Source of the DNA: Collimonas fungivorans Ter331
GTDB taxonomy: Bacteria; Pseudomonadota; Gammaproteobacteria; Burkholderiales; Burkholderiaceae_D
Length of the DNA: 64,000 nt
Assembly (NCBI RefSeq): GCF_000221045.1
Contig: NC_015856.1
Location: 186,001 to 250,000, forward strand
Direction: 5' to 3'
Each line of letters opens with the position of its first letter. Positions within the stretch are counted from its first letter, which is position 1. The notes below the pieces were generated by a model that had not been told where the DNA came from, searched no databases, and saw only the letters and a list, made by a program, of their open reading frames with translations. Below are positions 1-8,160 of this stretch, in pieces. Made by a program: the position numbers and the translations under genes.

Positions 1-416
1 ATCTTTTCGTCGGCCTGGCCGGTAAACAGGATCTTCTTGCAAGGCAGGTCCTGCACCGCCTGGCAAAACGCCAGGCCGTTCATTTGCGGCATGGCGTAGT
101 CGATCACCAGCACCGACGGCAGCAGGAAACGGCGGCGGTTCATCGATTGCCGGTAAATCTGCTCGATATCTACCGCCACCGTGCGCCGTTCGAACGAGAA
201 CGCCTGTTCATCGTAATTGACCCGGATCGACTGGCTCTTGCTGGGCGAATGGCGATAGGCGTCGCGCAGCCACTCGAGGGCGGCCTGGGTATCGTGGAAC
301 ACCTTGCGCGCCATGTGCGGCGGCAGCTGGAAAGCCAGGCTGTCGAGGAAACTCTGGCTATCGTCGATCAGGATAGTCAGGGTCGGATGTTGATAAACAG
401 GTAATGAAATATTCAT
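1..416 (-). CDS. jqsR: Response regulator of the quorum-sensing locus (JqsR/CqsR-like), 3' part outside window
   Basis: Reads leftward from ATG at 416 and runs off the window edge, so only the first ~138 residues are visible. It begins like a receiver domain (TILIDDSQSF, acidic pair D18-D19). The phosphoacceptor segment VLVIDYAMPQMNG places the aspartate at D106, and FTGQADEK follows as the Thr/Lys switch region. Receivers usually have about 43 residues between the acidic pair and the phosphoacceptor; here there are about 87, so there is a basic insertion of roughly 44 residues. It lies 54 bp downstream of, and in the same direction as, the membrane histidine kinase, and is its probable phosphorylation target. 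The name follows the Janthinobacterium JqsA/JqsS/JqsR arrangement and is inference from context. Confidence 0.8.
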   Translation of the reverse strand, partial: MNISLPVYQHPTLTILIDDSQSFLDSLAFQLPPHMARKVFHDTQAALEWLRDAYRHSPSKSQSIRVNYDEQAFSFERRTVAVDIEQIYRQSMNRRRFLLPSVLVIDYAMPQMNGLAFCQAVQDLPCKKILFTGQADEK

Positions 417-470
417 GTCAGGGGCATTGCCGGCGCAAGGATGGCGTTTGCGCTTGGTCTGGAAAGACAG

Positions 471-1790
471 TTAATTTAACAGAGAGCGCATGTCTGCTGC
501 TTTTTGTTGCACTATGGGTGGAAAATCCAGCACAAAAATGGTGTAGCGGAGCGGACGTGAAACCACGCGTATGCGCGCCCCCCAGGCTTCCAGCACGTCC
601 TTGCAAAAAGCCAGCCCGATGCCGGTGCCGCTGGATTCGGGATAGGCGTAAAAGCGTTCGAAAATCTGCGAGGTGCGGCCTGCCTCTATGCCGCAGCCGG
701 TATCGATGAACAGCAGCCTTGGCCTCGGGCGGGTGCCGTCCAGCACAATCCGGATCCGGCCCTTGCCGACGCGCTGGATCGAAGTCAAGGCATTGCGCAG
801 CAAATTGATCAGGACCATCGAACACAGCTCGACCTGTCCCAGCAGGCGAAAATCGGAGCGGATCGTGATGGCCACCAGCTCACGCTGTTCCTGGTTGACG
901 AACGGATAGCGCTGCATCATCAGTTCCACCACTGCAGCCATCGACACGATGTCCTTCGGCACCAGGTTTTCCCTGCCGGTCGAGGCGCTCAGCAGGAACA
1001 GGTCGATTACGTTGTTCATGTGGCGGACTTCGAGTTCGATCCGGGCCAGCGCCTTTTCCATCGGCACCTGGCTTGGCGTCGCCTGCGGCGCGTTCTCCTG
1101 AAGCAGCCGGCTCAAGCCGCGCGCATTGGCGTTGATGCTGCGCAAAGGCGTGCGCAATTCGTGCGATACGGTCGCCAGCGCGGTCGCCATGCCGGCCAGC
1201 TTTTCCCGCGCCAGGACTTTTCTGCCGACCTTGGCGAGCGACACCGTGAATACCGCGAACAGCTGGATCGGCACTTGTTCCAGCATCTCCGGACGGAGCG
1301 GCATGAGGCTGCCGTGGACTACTGAATAAACAACGTAAGCGAGCAGGGTTCCTATGACATACGACAGGAAGGCCAGGGCGGTGTCGAAGTGGAACAGGAG
1401 GATCAGTCCGATCAGCAGCGACTGGCCCCATATCGCTGAACCGTCATTCATGAGGAACATGAACGTGAAAAAAAACGGCAGGCCGAAGGTCAGGCAAACG
1501 AAAAAATAAGCCGCCAGCCATTTTCTCTGGCGCAGGTGGCGAATCAAGATGATCGGCCCGCAGAGCGCGACGCAAAACAGGCGCAGGCTGAGGTTTTCGT
1601 ACGGCTGCGGAAACCAGTACGCCCAGACCACGTAATACAGCGGCATGCCGATCACGGCGACCCACGCCAAGATCGCTACGCGGTTGGCCATGTCATTGAA
1701 TTGAGTATTGATGCTCAGCCACCAGCGGCTTGCCGCGCGCTCCCAAGCCCGCCAGCGCTTGCTTTTCCAGCTGCTAATGTTTTCAATCAT
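471..1790 (-). CDS. jqsS: Membrane sensor histidine kinase of the alpha-hydroxyketone autoinducer system
   Basis: 439 residues. The N-terminal ~190 residues hold about six hydrophobic segments (roughly 38-58, 69-85, 92-113, 124-140, 141-158, 172-188), the layout of CqsS/LqsS-type ligand-sensing kinases. A HisKA domain follows with the H-box TVSHELRTPL (His210). The HATPase domain shows an N-box (LINLLRNAL) and G-boxes (FIDTGCGIEAG, GTGIGLAF). Unlike Vibrio CqsS there is no C-terminal receiver; that domain is supplied by the neighbouring gene on the left. It is divergent from the autoinducer synthase on the right. Role by family: detects the alpha-hydroxyketone made by the synthase and changes phosphorylation of the regulator. 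Pairing with the ligand is inferred from gene order. Confidence 0.88.
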   Translation of the reverse strand: MIENISSWKSKRWRAWERAASRWWLSINTQFNDMANRVAILAWVAVIGMPLYYVVWAYWFPQPYENLSLRLFCVALCGPIILIRHLRQRKWLAAYFFVCLTFGLPFFFTFMFLMNDGSAIWGQSLLIGLILLFHFDTALAFLSYVIGTLLAYVVYSVVHGSLMPLRPEMLEQVPIQLFAVFTVSLAKVGRKVLAREKLAGMATALATVSHELRTPLRSINANARGLSRLLQENAPQATPSQVPMEKALARIELEVRHMNNVIDLFLLSASTGRENLVPKDIVSMAAVVELMMQRYPFVNQEQRELVAITIRSDFRLLGQVELCSMVLINLLRNALTSIQRVGKGRIRIVLDGTRPRPRLLFIDTGCGIEAGRTSQIFERFYAYPESSGTGIGLAFCKDVLEAWGARIRVVSRPLRYTIFVLDFPPIVQQKAADMRSLLN

Positions 1791-1843
1791 GATGTATCAG
1801 ATATTAGGCCTATTGGATTTGATGCGGGGTCGTTGCGAGGCGA

Positions 1844-1856
1844 CGCTAAGTTAGCG
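1844..1856. promoter_or_regulatory. 13-bp palindrome between quorum-sensing kinase and synthase genes
   Basis: CGCTAAGTTAGCG is symmetric around its central base (6-bp arms). It sits in the 163-bp intergenic region between the divergent kinase (start 1790) and synthase (start 1954). A second GTGCTAAG half-like copy follows a few bases downstream. It is a candidate operator for autoregulation; no known factor is recognised. Confidence 0.35.
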
Positions 1857-1953
1857 ATGTGCTAAGTCCAATTGCATAACCTGATTCCACGTTCCAGACA
1901 GGGACATGGCGGCTCTGTTTGGTTTTTCATCTGAAAGTATAGGGGAGAAAATC

Positions 1954-3201
1954 ATGCCATTAACAGAAAGCTACCACGAACCTTTGATTTTGGCAGCAGA
2001 GCAGCGCCTGCCAGCCTTCGTATCCACCCGTCTGGACGAGTATTACACGGATCGCATGGAAAAATTGTGGGGCGGCGAACACTTGCTGCACTGGAGTTCA
2101 CCTGGACCGAACGCTATTTATTTATCTAGCAACGATTATCTGTGCATTGCCGCGGAACCGAGGCTGATCGAGGCGCAGGCAGCGTGCCTGTTGCGCGGTG
2201 AAGCCGACCTGCTGATGTCGACAGTGTTCGTGCGGGAAGGCAGCGCCCAGCCGTGCCTGGAAAAAAAAATGGCAAATTTCATGGGGGCGGAAGACGGCTT
2301 GATCACGCAGTCCGGCTGGAGCGCCAATGTCGGCCTGCTGCAAACCATAGCCGGTCCCGGCGTGCCGGTCTACCTGGACATGCAGGCGCATGCTTCCTTA
2401 TGGGAGGGGGTGCATGCGGCCCAGACGCGGCCGGTGCCGTTCTTGCACAATGAGGTTGAGCATCTGCGGCGCCAGGTGCTCAAGCACGGCGCCGGCGTGA
2501 TTGTGGTCGATTCGGTCTACAGCGTCAGCGGCAGTGTGGCTCCGCTGCGTGAAGTGCTGGCTGTCGCCGAAGAAAGCGGCAGCATCCTGGTGGTGGACGA
2601 ATCGCATTCGCTCGGCACGCACGGTCCCGCGGGGGCCGGTCTGGTGGTGCAGATGGGCTTGGCCGATCGTGTTCATTTTCGTACTGCATCGCTGGCCAAG
2701 GCTTTCGGCGGACGGGCTGGATTCATCACCTGTTCCAGTAAGTTCAAAGGCTACTTCCTGTCCACCTCGCGTCCGGCCATTTTCAGTTCCTGCATGCTGC
2801 GGCATGAGCTTGCCTGGTTCGACGCTGCGCTCGATTTCATCCGCAACGCGGATGAGCGGCGTCTTGCCTTACATCGCAACGCACGCCGCGTACGCGACGG
2901 TTTGAACAAGTTGGGCTACAACGTCAGCGACGGCACGGAGCAGATCATTGCGCTGGAAGCCGGAACCGAGCCGAAGACGCAGGTGCTGCGCAAGGCGCTG
3001 GAAGCGGAGGGCATTTTCGGCGCGGTTTTTTGCGCCCCGGCGACACCCAAGAACCGCTCTCTGGTCCGGCTGACGCTCAACTCTGGCCTGACCGAAGTGG
3101 AAATCCGGCAGATCTTGCAAGCCTGTGCGGCGATTCGTGAAAAAGTGCAGTTGGCCGACTGGTCATCCAGCAAGCGCAAGGCTGCAGCCGCTGTCAGCTG
3201 A
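1954..3201 (+). CDS. jqsA: CqsA-family autoinducer synthase (PLP-dependent alpha-oxoamine synthase)
   Basis: 415 residues from the ATG at 1954, preceded by GGGGAGA at a normal distance; an in-frame ATG at 1906 lacks such a site. Family: fold-type I aminotransferase/alpha-oxoamine synthase, related to CqsA, BioF and KBL. PLP-binding signatures are VVDESHSLGTHG (Asp near 215) and the Schiff-base lysine in SLAKAFGG (Lys near 249). CqsA-type enzymes condense an aminobutyrate-derived substrate with an acyl-CoA to make alpha-hydroxyketone signals. Adjacency to a CqsS-like kinase and a receiver argues for quorum sensing rather than biotin or heme synthesis. Cytoplasmic. The exact acyl chain cannot be read from sequence. 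Confidence 0.9.
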   Translation: MPLTESYHEPLILAAEQRLPAFVSTRLDEYYTDRMEKLWGGEHLLHWSSPGPNAIYLSSNDYLCIAAEPRLIEAQAACLLRGEADLLMSTVFVREGSAQPCLEKKMANFMGAEDGLITQSGWSANVGLLQTIAGPGVPVYLDMQAHASLWEGVHAAQTRPVPFLHNEVEHLRRQVLKHGAGVIVVDSVYSVSGSVAPLREVLAVAEESGSILVVDESHSLGTHGPAGAGLVVQMGLADRVHFRTASLAKAFGGRAGFITCSSKFKGYFLSTSRPAIFSSCMLRHELAWFDAALDFIRNADERRLALHRNARRVRDGLNKLGYNVSDGTEQIIALEAGTEPKTQVLRKALEAEGIFGAVFCAPATPKNRSLVRLTLNSGLTEVEIRQILQACAAIREKVQLADWSSSKRKAAAAVS

Positions 3202-3245
3202 CCTCGCCGGCTGACTTCCCGGAGCTCGGAGTCTGCGGGAGGAGC

Positions 3246-3812
3246 TCAGCCATGTTTCAGGACCAGGCGCCGCACCGTGTTCCAGCTTCTGGTGGTAGCC
3301 GGCAACCCGAGCAGCTTTTCCAGGAAAGCGTTCGGGCTGCCCGGACTGCTGCCGATTTTCCTGCTGACGCTCAGCGCTTCCGAGCCGGTGCAATGGAATA
3401 TCTCAAGGTCGCGCCGCTTCGACTCCAGCGGCAGCGCAGCCGGCATGACACTGTCGGCATGCAGGAAAGAGATACAGCATTCGTAAACATCGCCGCGTTC
3501 GATGGCGGCGAACAGATCCAGCGCCACCAGCCCGGCGAGATAGTCGATGCTGCGGATGTATGCCGGTTCCCTGAGGCCGCATTCCGCTTGCAGGATCTGG
3601 CGCGCCAAGGCCAGGACTTTCATCGCACGAGCCTCGCTCTTGACGGTAAAAACCACGGTGCCGTTGGTCAGGAATGACGCGGCGGCGCTGGCGCCGGCGC
3701 TGATGAACGCCGCTTCCAGCTGGGCCTTGCTTGGGCAGTTGGGCCGCCCCAGGTTGAGGTTGCGGAAAAAGGCAGCGTACTTCACGCCATCGGGTTTGCC
3801 GGCCGGCGTCAT
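3246..3812 (-). CDS. DUF1697 family protein
   Basis: 188 residues from the ATG at 3812. This ATG overlaps the stop of the upstream IclR gene in an ATGA arrangement, so translation is probably coupled. The start YAAFFRNLNLGRPNCPSKAQLEAAF matches DUF1697, whose members open with a (Y/F)xALLRGxNVGG-like segment and are small cytoplasmic alpha/beta proteins of unknown biochemical role. The middle part (FLTNGTVVFTVKSEARAMKV) fits the same family. It is convergent with the autoinducer synthase. Function unknown; co-expression with the pca regulator is suggested by the overlap only. Confidence 0.75.
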   Translation of the reverse strand: MTPAGKPDGVKYAAFFRNLNLGRPNCPSKAQLEAAFISAGASAAASFLTNGTVVFTVKSEARAMKVLALARQILQAECGLREPAYIRSIDYLAGLVALDLFAAIERGDVYECCISFLHADSVMPAALPLESKRRDLEIFHCTGSEALSVSRKIGSSPGSPNAFLEKLLGLPATTRSWNTVRRLVLKHG

Positions 3813-4603
3813 TTTTGCGCCCGCACCAGCAAATTGATCTTTGCCGCGGCGGCCAGCAGCATCGGCAGGCAATGTTCAAGCAGGTGCGCCGGGGTTGGAT
3901 TATTCACCTGGCCGCTGAGATTGATGGCGGCCACCACCCGGCCGTTGCGATCGAACACCGGCGCGGCCAGCGAGACCAGGCCCGGCTCCAGTTCTTCATT
4001 GACCATGCACCAGCCTTGGATTCGCACCTGCCGGATGATTTCCAGCAGCCGCTGCGGATCGACCACCGTTTGCGCCGTATGCGCCGGCAACGAGGCGGCG
4101 GCCAGGCGCTGCACTAGGGTTTCGTCCGGCAAACCGGCCAACAGCACGCGGCCCAGCGAAGTGGCGTAGGCCGGCAAGCGGCTGCCGACGCCCAGGTTGA
4201 TCGACATGATCTTGTGCGCCGGCACCCGCAGCACATACACGATGTCGTCGCCGTCCAGCACGGCGGCGGAGCAGGACTGGCGCAGGCTTTGCACCAGGTC
4301 TTCCATCACCGGCTGGGCCTGGGTCCAGACCGGCAGCGACGACAGGTAGGCAAAACCCAGTTCCAGCACTTTCGGCGTCAGGCGGAACAGGCGGCCATCC
4401 ATTTCGACATAGCCCAGGTGCAGCAGGGTCAGCAAGATGCGGCGCGCGCCGGCGCGGGTCAGTCCGGCGCCGGCCGCGACTTCGGTCAGCGTCTGCGCCG
4501 GCGCCCGGGCGCCGAAGCTGCGCAGCACCGCCAGTCCGCGTGCGAAGGACTGGACATAGCTGTCGCCAGGTTTGGGATCGCTGACATCGGACGGATTCGG
4601 CAT
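3809..4603 (-). CDS. IclR-family transcriptional regulator (PcaR/PobR-like) of the pca genes
   Basis: 264 residues from the ATG at 4603, which has GAAAG seven bases upstream; ATG 4609 is an alternative. N-terminal winged HTH (TLTEVAAGAGLTRAGARRILLTLLHLGYV), linker, then an IclR effector domain with RLPAYATSLGRVLLAGLP and the C-terminal GLVSLAAPVFDRNGRVVAAINLSGQ. Subfamily PcaR/PobR/PcaU regulators respond to beta-ketoadipate or aromatic acids and control pca genes. It is divergent from pcaIJF over about 200 bp containing GTTC/GAAC repeats. Likely a dimeric cytoplasmic regulator of pcaIJF and of itself. The effector is inferred, not seen. Confidence 0.85.
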   Translation of the reverse strand: MPNPSDVSDPKPGDSYVQSFARGLAVLRSFGARAPAQTLTEVAAGAGLTRAGARRILLTLLHLGYVEMDGRLFRLTPKVLELGFAYLSSLPVWTQAQPVMEDLVQSLRQSCSAAVLDGDDIVYVLRVPAHKIMSINLGVGSRLPAYATSLGRVLLAGLPDETLVQRLAAASLPAHTAQTVVDPQRLLEIIRQVRIQGWCMVNEELEPGLVSLAAPVFDRNGRVVAAINLSGQVNNPTPAHLLEHCLPMLLAAAAKINLLVRAQK

Positions 4604-4722
4604 GGCCATGCTTTCATTAAAGTTGTAGTACGCAAGATGCAACGCGCAGGCGTAAAACGGCCCAGGCGCAAAGATGAGCGAATAAGCAGCGGTTGACATT
4701 GGCCTGCCAGCTGACTATTCTT

Positions 4723-4776
4723 TTGAAATAAGTTCTTTATACGAATATTTGTTCATTATAAGAACTTTATTATATT
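4723..4776 (+). promoter_or_regulatory. Promoter/operator region of pcaIJF with GTTC-GAAC inverted repeats
   Basis: AT-rich stretch between the IclR gene and pcaI. AAGTTCTTTATA (starting 4730) and TATAAGAACTTT (4757-4768) form an inverted repeat, and GTTCATTATAAGAAC (4751-4765) is a shorter one inside it. A possible sigma-70 promoter is TTGTTC (4749-4754), 16-bp spacer, TATATT (4771-4776), so a protein bound at the repeats would overlap the promoter. IclR-type proteins usually bind pseudo-palindromes of about 15 bp. Confidence 0.45.
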
Positions 4777-4802
4777 TTTCAACTGAAAAGTTCGTAAAAA
4801 CC

Positions 4803-5501
4803 ATGATCAATAAAATTATTCCTTCGGTCGAACAGGCGCTTGCCACTATTCATGACGGCGCCACGGTCATGATCGGCGGTTTCGGCGGCGCCGGACAGCC
4901 GGCGGAACTGATAGACGCGCTGATCGCGCAGGGTGCGCGCGACCTGGTGATCGTCAACAACAACGCGGGCAACGGGGAAACCGGATTGGCGGCGCTGCTG
5001 AAGGCGAGGCGGGTGCGCAAGATCATCTGCTCTTTCCCGCGCCAGGCCGATTCGCAAGTTTTCGACGGCCTGTATCGCGCCGGCGAGCTGGAGCTGGAGC
5101 TGGTCCCGCAAGGCAACCTGGCGGAACGGATCCGCGCCGCCGGCGCCGGCATCGGCGCCTTTTTTACGCCTACCGGCTACGGCACGGAACTGGCCAAGGG
5201 CAAGGAAACCCGCGAAATCAACGGCAAGATGTATGTGCTGGAACATCCGATCCACGCGGATTTCGCTCTGATCAAGGCCGAATGCGGCGACCGCTGGGGC
5301 AACCTGACCTACCGCAAGACCGCGCGCAACTTCGGCCCCGTCATGGCCAGCGCCGCCAAGGTAACGATCGCCTCGGTGCACGAAATCGTCGAGCTCGGCA
5401 GCCTCGATCCCGAAAGCGTGGTTACGCCCGGCCTGTACGTCCAGCGGGTGGTGCAGGTGCCGCGCAGCGCAACCGGCCCGGCCGGTTTCAAGGCTGCATG
5501 A
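4803..5501 (+). CDS. pcaI: 3-oxoadipate CoA-transferase subunit A
   Basis: 232 residues from the ATG at 4803; an upstream in-frame ATG at 4749 falls in the promoter region and adds unrelated sequence. Class I CoA-transferase alpha subunit, with GGFGGAGQPAELIDALIAQGARDL, the NNAGNGETGLAALL segment and SFPRQADSQVFDGLYRAG. It reads very close to Pseudomonas PcaI in both length and motifs. With PcaJ it moves CoA from succinyl-CoA to beta-ketoadipate in protocatechuate/catechol degradation. It is first in the pcaI-pcaJ-pcaF operon and divergent from an IclR regulator. Scot-type acetoacetate transferases are related, but the following thiolase and the regulator favour pca. Confidence 0.92.
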   Translation: MINKIIPSVEQALATIHDGATVMIGGFGGAGQPAELIDALIAQGARDLVIVNNNAGNGETGLAALLKARRVRKIICSFPRQADSQVFDGLYRAGELELELVPQGNLAERIRAAGAGIGAFFTPTGYGTELAKGKETREINGKMYVLEHPIHADFALIKAECGDRWGNLTYRKTARNFGPVMASAAKVTIASVHEIVELGSLDPESVVTPGLYVQRVVQVPRSATGPAGFKAA

Positions 5502-5528
5502 ATAAGCAGAGGACAATGAGAAGAGGAC

Positions 5529-6182
5529 ATGATGAACCAGTCGATAAATAAGTGGAGCAGGGAACAGATGGCGGCGCGCGTGGCGCAGGACATACCCGAC
5601 GGCGCCGTGGTCAACCTGGGAATCGGCTTGCCGACGCTGGTGGCGAACCAGTTGCCGAGCGACCGTGAAGTGATCCTGCACAGCGAGAACGGCGTGATCG
5701 GCATGGGCCCGGCGCCGGCCGCCGGCGAGGAAGACTACGACCTGATCAACGCCGGCAAGCAGGCGGTGACGCTGCTGCCGGGCGGCTGTTATTTCCACCA
5801 TGCCGACAGCTTCGCCATGATGCGCGGCGGCCATCTGGATGTCTGCGTGCTGGGCGCATTCCAGGTGTCGGCCGGCGGCGACCTGGCCAACTGGCACACC
5901 GGCGCCGCGGATGCGATTCCCGCTGTCGGCGGCGCCATGGACCTGGCCATAGGCGCCAAAAAAACCTATGTGATGATGGAGCATCTCACCAAGACCGGGG
6001 AAAGCAAGCTGGTCGCGGCCTGCAGTTATCCGCTCACCGGGATTGCTTGCGTGAGCCGCATCTATACCGACCTGGCGGTGATCGACCTGAGCGCCGACGG
6101 CGCCAGGGTAACCGCCATCGTCGACGGCCTGTCGTTCGAGGAGCTGCAGCAGCTGACCTCGGTGCCGCTCGTCATGGCCTGA
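5529..6182 (+). CDS. pcaJ: 3-oxoadipate CoA-transferase subunit B
   Basis: 217 residues from ATG 5529. ATG 5532 is five bases after GAGG and may be the true start. Class I CoA-transferase beta subunit with the SENG motif (HSENGVIGMGP) carrying the catalytic glutamate that forms the CoA thioester. Other marks are GGCYFHHADSFAMMRGGHLD, LGAFQV and TKTGESKLV. It forms the heteromeric enzyme with PcaI, 27 bp upstream. It acts in the cytoplasm on beta-ketoadipate, giving beta-ketoadipyl-CoA, the substrate of the thiolase encoded 21 bp downstream. Confidence 0.92.
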   Translation: MMNQSINKWSREQMAARVAQDIPDGAVVNLGIGLPTLVANQLPSDREVILHSENGVIGMGPAPAAGEEDYDLINAGKQAVTLLPGGCYFHHADSFAMMRGGHLDVCVLGAFQVSAGGDLANWHTGAADAIPAVGGAMDLAIGAKKTYVMMEHLTKTGESKLVAACSYPLTGIACVSRIYTDLAVIDLSADGARVTAIVDGLSFEELQQLTSVPLVMA

Positions 6183-6203
6183 CTAACCGATCCAGGAGAA
6201 ACC

Positions 6204-7406
6204 ATGTCCCACGCTTTCATTTGCGATGCCCAGCGCACACCCTTCGGCCGTTATGGCGGTGCGCTGGCCAGCGTGCGCGCCGACGATCTCGGCGCGATTC
6301 CGATCCGCGCCCTGATGGCGCGCAATCCCCAGGTCGACTGGCAAGCGGTGGCCGATGTCATCTACGGCTGCGCCAACCAGGCCGGCGAAGACAACCGCAA
6401 CGTGGCGCGCATGTCGGCGCTGCTGGCCGGCTTGCCGCTGGAAGTGCCGGGGGCGACCCTGAACCGCCTGTGCGGATCGGGCCTGGACGCGCTGGGCACG
6501 GCGGCGCGCGCCATCAAGAGCGGCGAGGCCGGCCTGATGATTGCCGGCGGCGTCGAGAGCATGAGCCGGGCGCCGTTCGTGATGGCCAAGGCCGAGAGCG
6601 CGTTTTCGCGCAGCGCCAGGATCGAAGACACTACCATCGGCTGGCGCTTCGTCAACATCCTGATGAAGCAGCAGTACGGCGTCGATTCGATGCCGGAGAC
6701 CGCGGAAAATGTCGCTGCCGAATACGGCATCAGCCGCGCCGACCAGGACCAGATGGCGCTGGCCAGCCAGATGAAAACGGTAGCGGCGCAAAACGCCGGC
6801 TACTTCGACAGCGAAATCACGCCGGTTGCAGTCCCGCAGAAAAAAGGCGAAACCATCATCGTCGATAAAGATGAACACCCGCGCGCCACCAGCCTGGAAG
6901 CGCTGGCCAAGCTGAAACCGGTGGTCAGGCCGGACGGCAGCGTCACCGCGGGCAATGCCTCCGGCGTCAACGACGGCGCTTGCGCACTGCTGTTGGCCGA
7001 CGAAACCAACGCCGCGAAACATGGCCTGGTGCCGAGGGCCCGGATCGTCGCCATGGCTAGCGCCGGCGTTGCGCCGCGCCTTATGGGCATGGGCCCGGCG
7101 CCGGCGACGCTGAAAGTGCTGGCGCTGACCGGCCTGAACCTGGCCCAGTTCGATGTGATTGAGCTCAATGAAGCGTTCGCCGCCCAGGGGCTGGCGGTGC
7201 TGCGCCAGCTCGGATTGCAGGACGACGACCCGCGCGTCAATCCGAACGGCGGCGCCATCGCGCTCGGCCATCCGCTGGGAGCTTCCGGTGCGCGCCTGGC
7301 CGCCACCGCAGTCAACCAGCTGCAGCGCATTCAGGGCCGCTACGCGCTGTGCACGATGTGCATCGGCGTCGGCCAGGGGATTGCGGTGGTGCTGGAACGG
7401 GTCTGA
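6204..7406 (+). CDS. pcaF: Beta-ketoadipyl-CoA thiolase
   Basis: 400 residues, the full thiolase length. The start at 6204 follows AGGAG. Active-site residues are visible: Cys90 in NRLCGSG (acyl acceptor), the histidine in GHPLGASGARLAA and Cys386 in CTMCIGVGQG. The enzyme cleaves beta-ketoadipyl-CoA with CoA to succinyl-CoA and acetyl-CoA, the last step of the beta-ketoadipate pathway. Directly downstream of pcaIJ. PaaJ/PcaF-type thiolases also serve phenylacetate degradation, but no paa genes are present here. Confidence 0.92.
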   Translation: MSHAFICDAQRTPFGRYGGALASVRADDLGAIPIRALMARNPQVDWQAVADVIYGCANQAGEDNRNVARMSALLAGLPLEVPGATLNRLCGSGLDALGTAARAIKSGEAGLMIAGGVESMSRAPFVMAKAESAFSRSARIEDTTIGWRFVNILMKQQYGVDSMPETAENVAAEYGISRADQDQMALASQMKTVAAQNAGYFDSEITPVAVPQKKGETIIVDKDEHPRATSLEALAKLKPVVRPDGSVTAGNASGVNDGACALLLADETNAAKHGLVPRARIVAMASAGVAPRLMGMGPAPATLKVLALTGLNLAQFDVIELNEAFAAQGLAVLRQLGLQDDDPRVNPNGGAIALGHPLGASGARLAATAVNQLQRIQGRYALCTMCIGVGQGIAVVLERV

Positions 7407-7478
7407 TTGCGGGCGGACGGGAAAGCAGCTGCGGCGCGTGGTATAAAACCGGATATGTCCTAAACATCTTATCTGCCC

Positions 7479-8018
7479 ATGAGCTATCTCTGCGACGCCT
7501 CCCGCGCAACCCTGATCATTGTCGACCTGCAGGAAAAACTGATGCCGGTGATCGATGACGGCGCGCTAGTCTTGCAGCGTGCGGTGCTGCTGGCGCAGGC
7601 CGCGGGGTTGCTGGGCATTCCCGTGATCGGCACCGCGCAGCAGCCGTTGCGGCTGGGGCGCACCGTCGCGCCCATTGATGCGTTGCTGGACCGGACCATA
7701 GAAAAAACCAGCTTCGATGCCTGCGCCCAGGCTCCATTCATGGCGGCGCTGTGCAATGGCCGGGACGAGCTGGTGGTGCTGGGCTGCGAAGCCCATGTCT
7801 GCGTGCTGCAGACGGTGCTGGGGTTGCTGCACCGGCAGCGCCGGGTAAAGCTGGTCAGCGATGCGATCGGTTCGCGCCGCGGCAGCGACAAGCAAGCGGC
7901 GATCGGCCGCGCCTGTGCCGCCGGCGCTGAAATCGTCAGCAGCGAAATGCTGATGTTCGAATGGATGGGCAATAGCGACCATCCGGAATTCCGCAAAATA
8001 CTCAAGCTGATCAAGTAG
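7479..8018 (+). CDS. Isochorismatase-family cysteine hydrolase
   Basis: 179 residues. The Asp-Lys-Cys catalytic set of the cysteine hydrolase fold is present: Asp in LIIVDLQEKLMPVI, Lys in EKTSFDA and Cys in GCEAHVCVLQTV. The length fits the YcaC/nicotinamidase-like subgroup rather than EntB. Members hydrolyse amides or vinyl ethers, and many have unknown substrates. It stands 73 bp after pcaF in the same direction but has no obvious link to the pca pathway. Cytoplasmic; substrate not predicted. Confidence 0.8.
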   Translation: MSYLCDASRATLIIVDLQEKLMPVIDDGALVLQRAVLLAQAAGLLGIPVIGTAQQPLRLGRTVAPIDALLDRTIEKTSFDACAQAPFMAALCNGRDELVVLGCEAHVCVLQTVLGLLHRQRRVKLVSDAIGSRRGSDKQAAIGRACAAGAEIVSSEMLMFEWMGNSDHPEFRKILKLIK

Positions 8019-8160
8019 CCCGGCGGGCGGTCGCCTTGCGCGATATGCGCCGCCAGGAAAACACAGGCATTTCCTGTCCACGGATTCAGCCATCCCTTAT
8101 GTATTTTTCACTCGAAATGATCAAAAATATATCGAACAGTTTGATAACCACCAGCATGGT

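Noticed and set aside
4749-4802. In-frame upstream start for pcaI
   Set aside because: The added residues fall in the promoter/operator region and do not belong to the CoA-transferase family.
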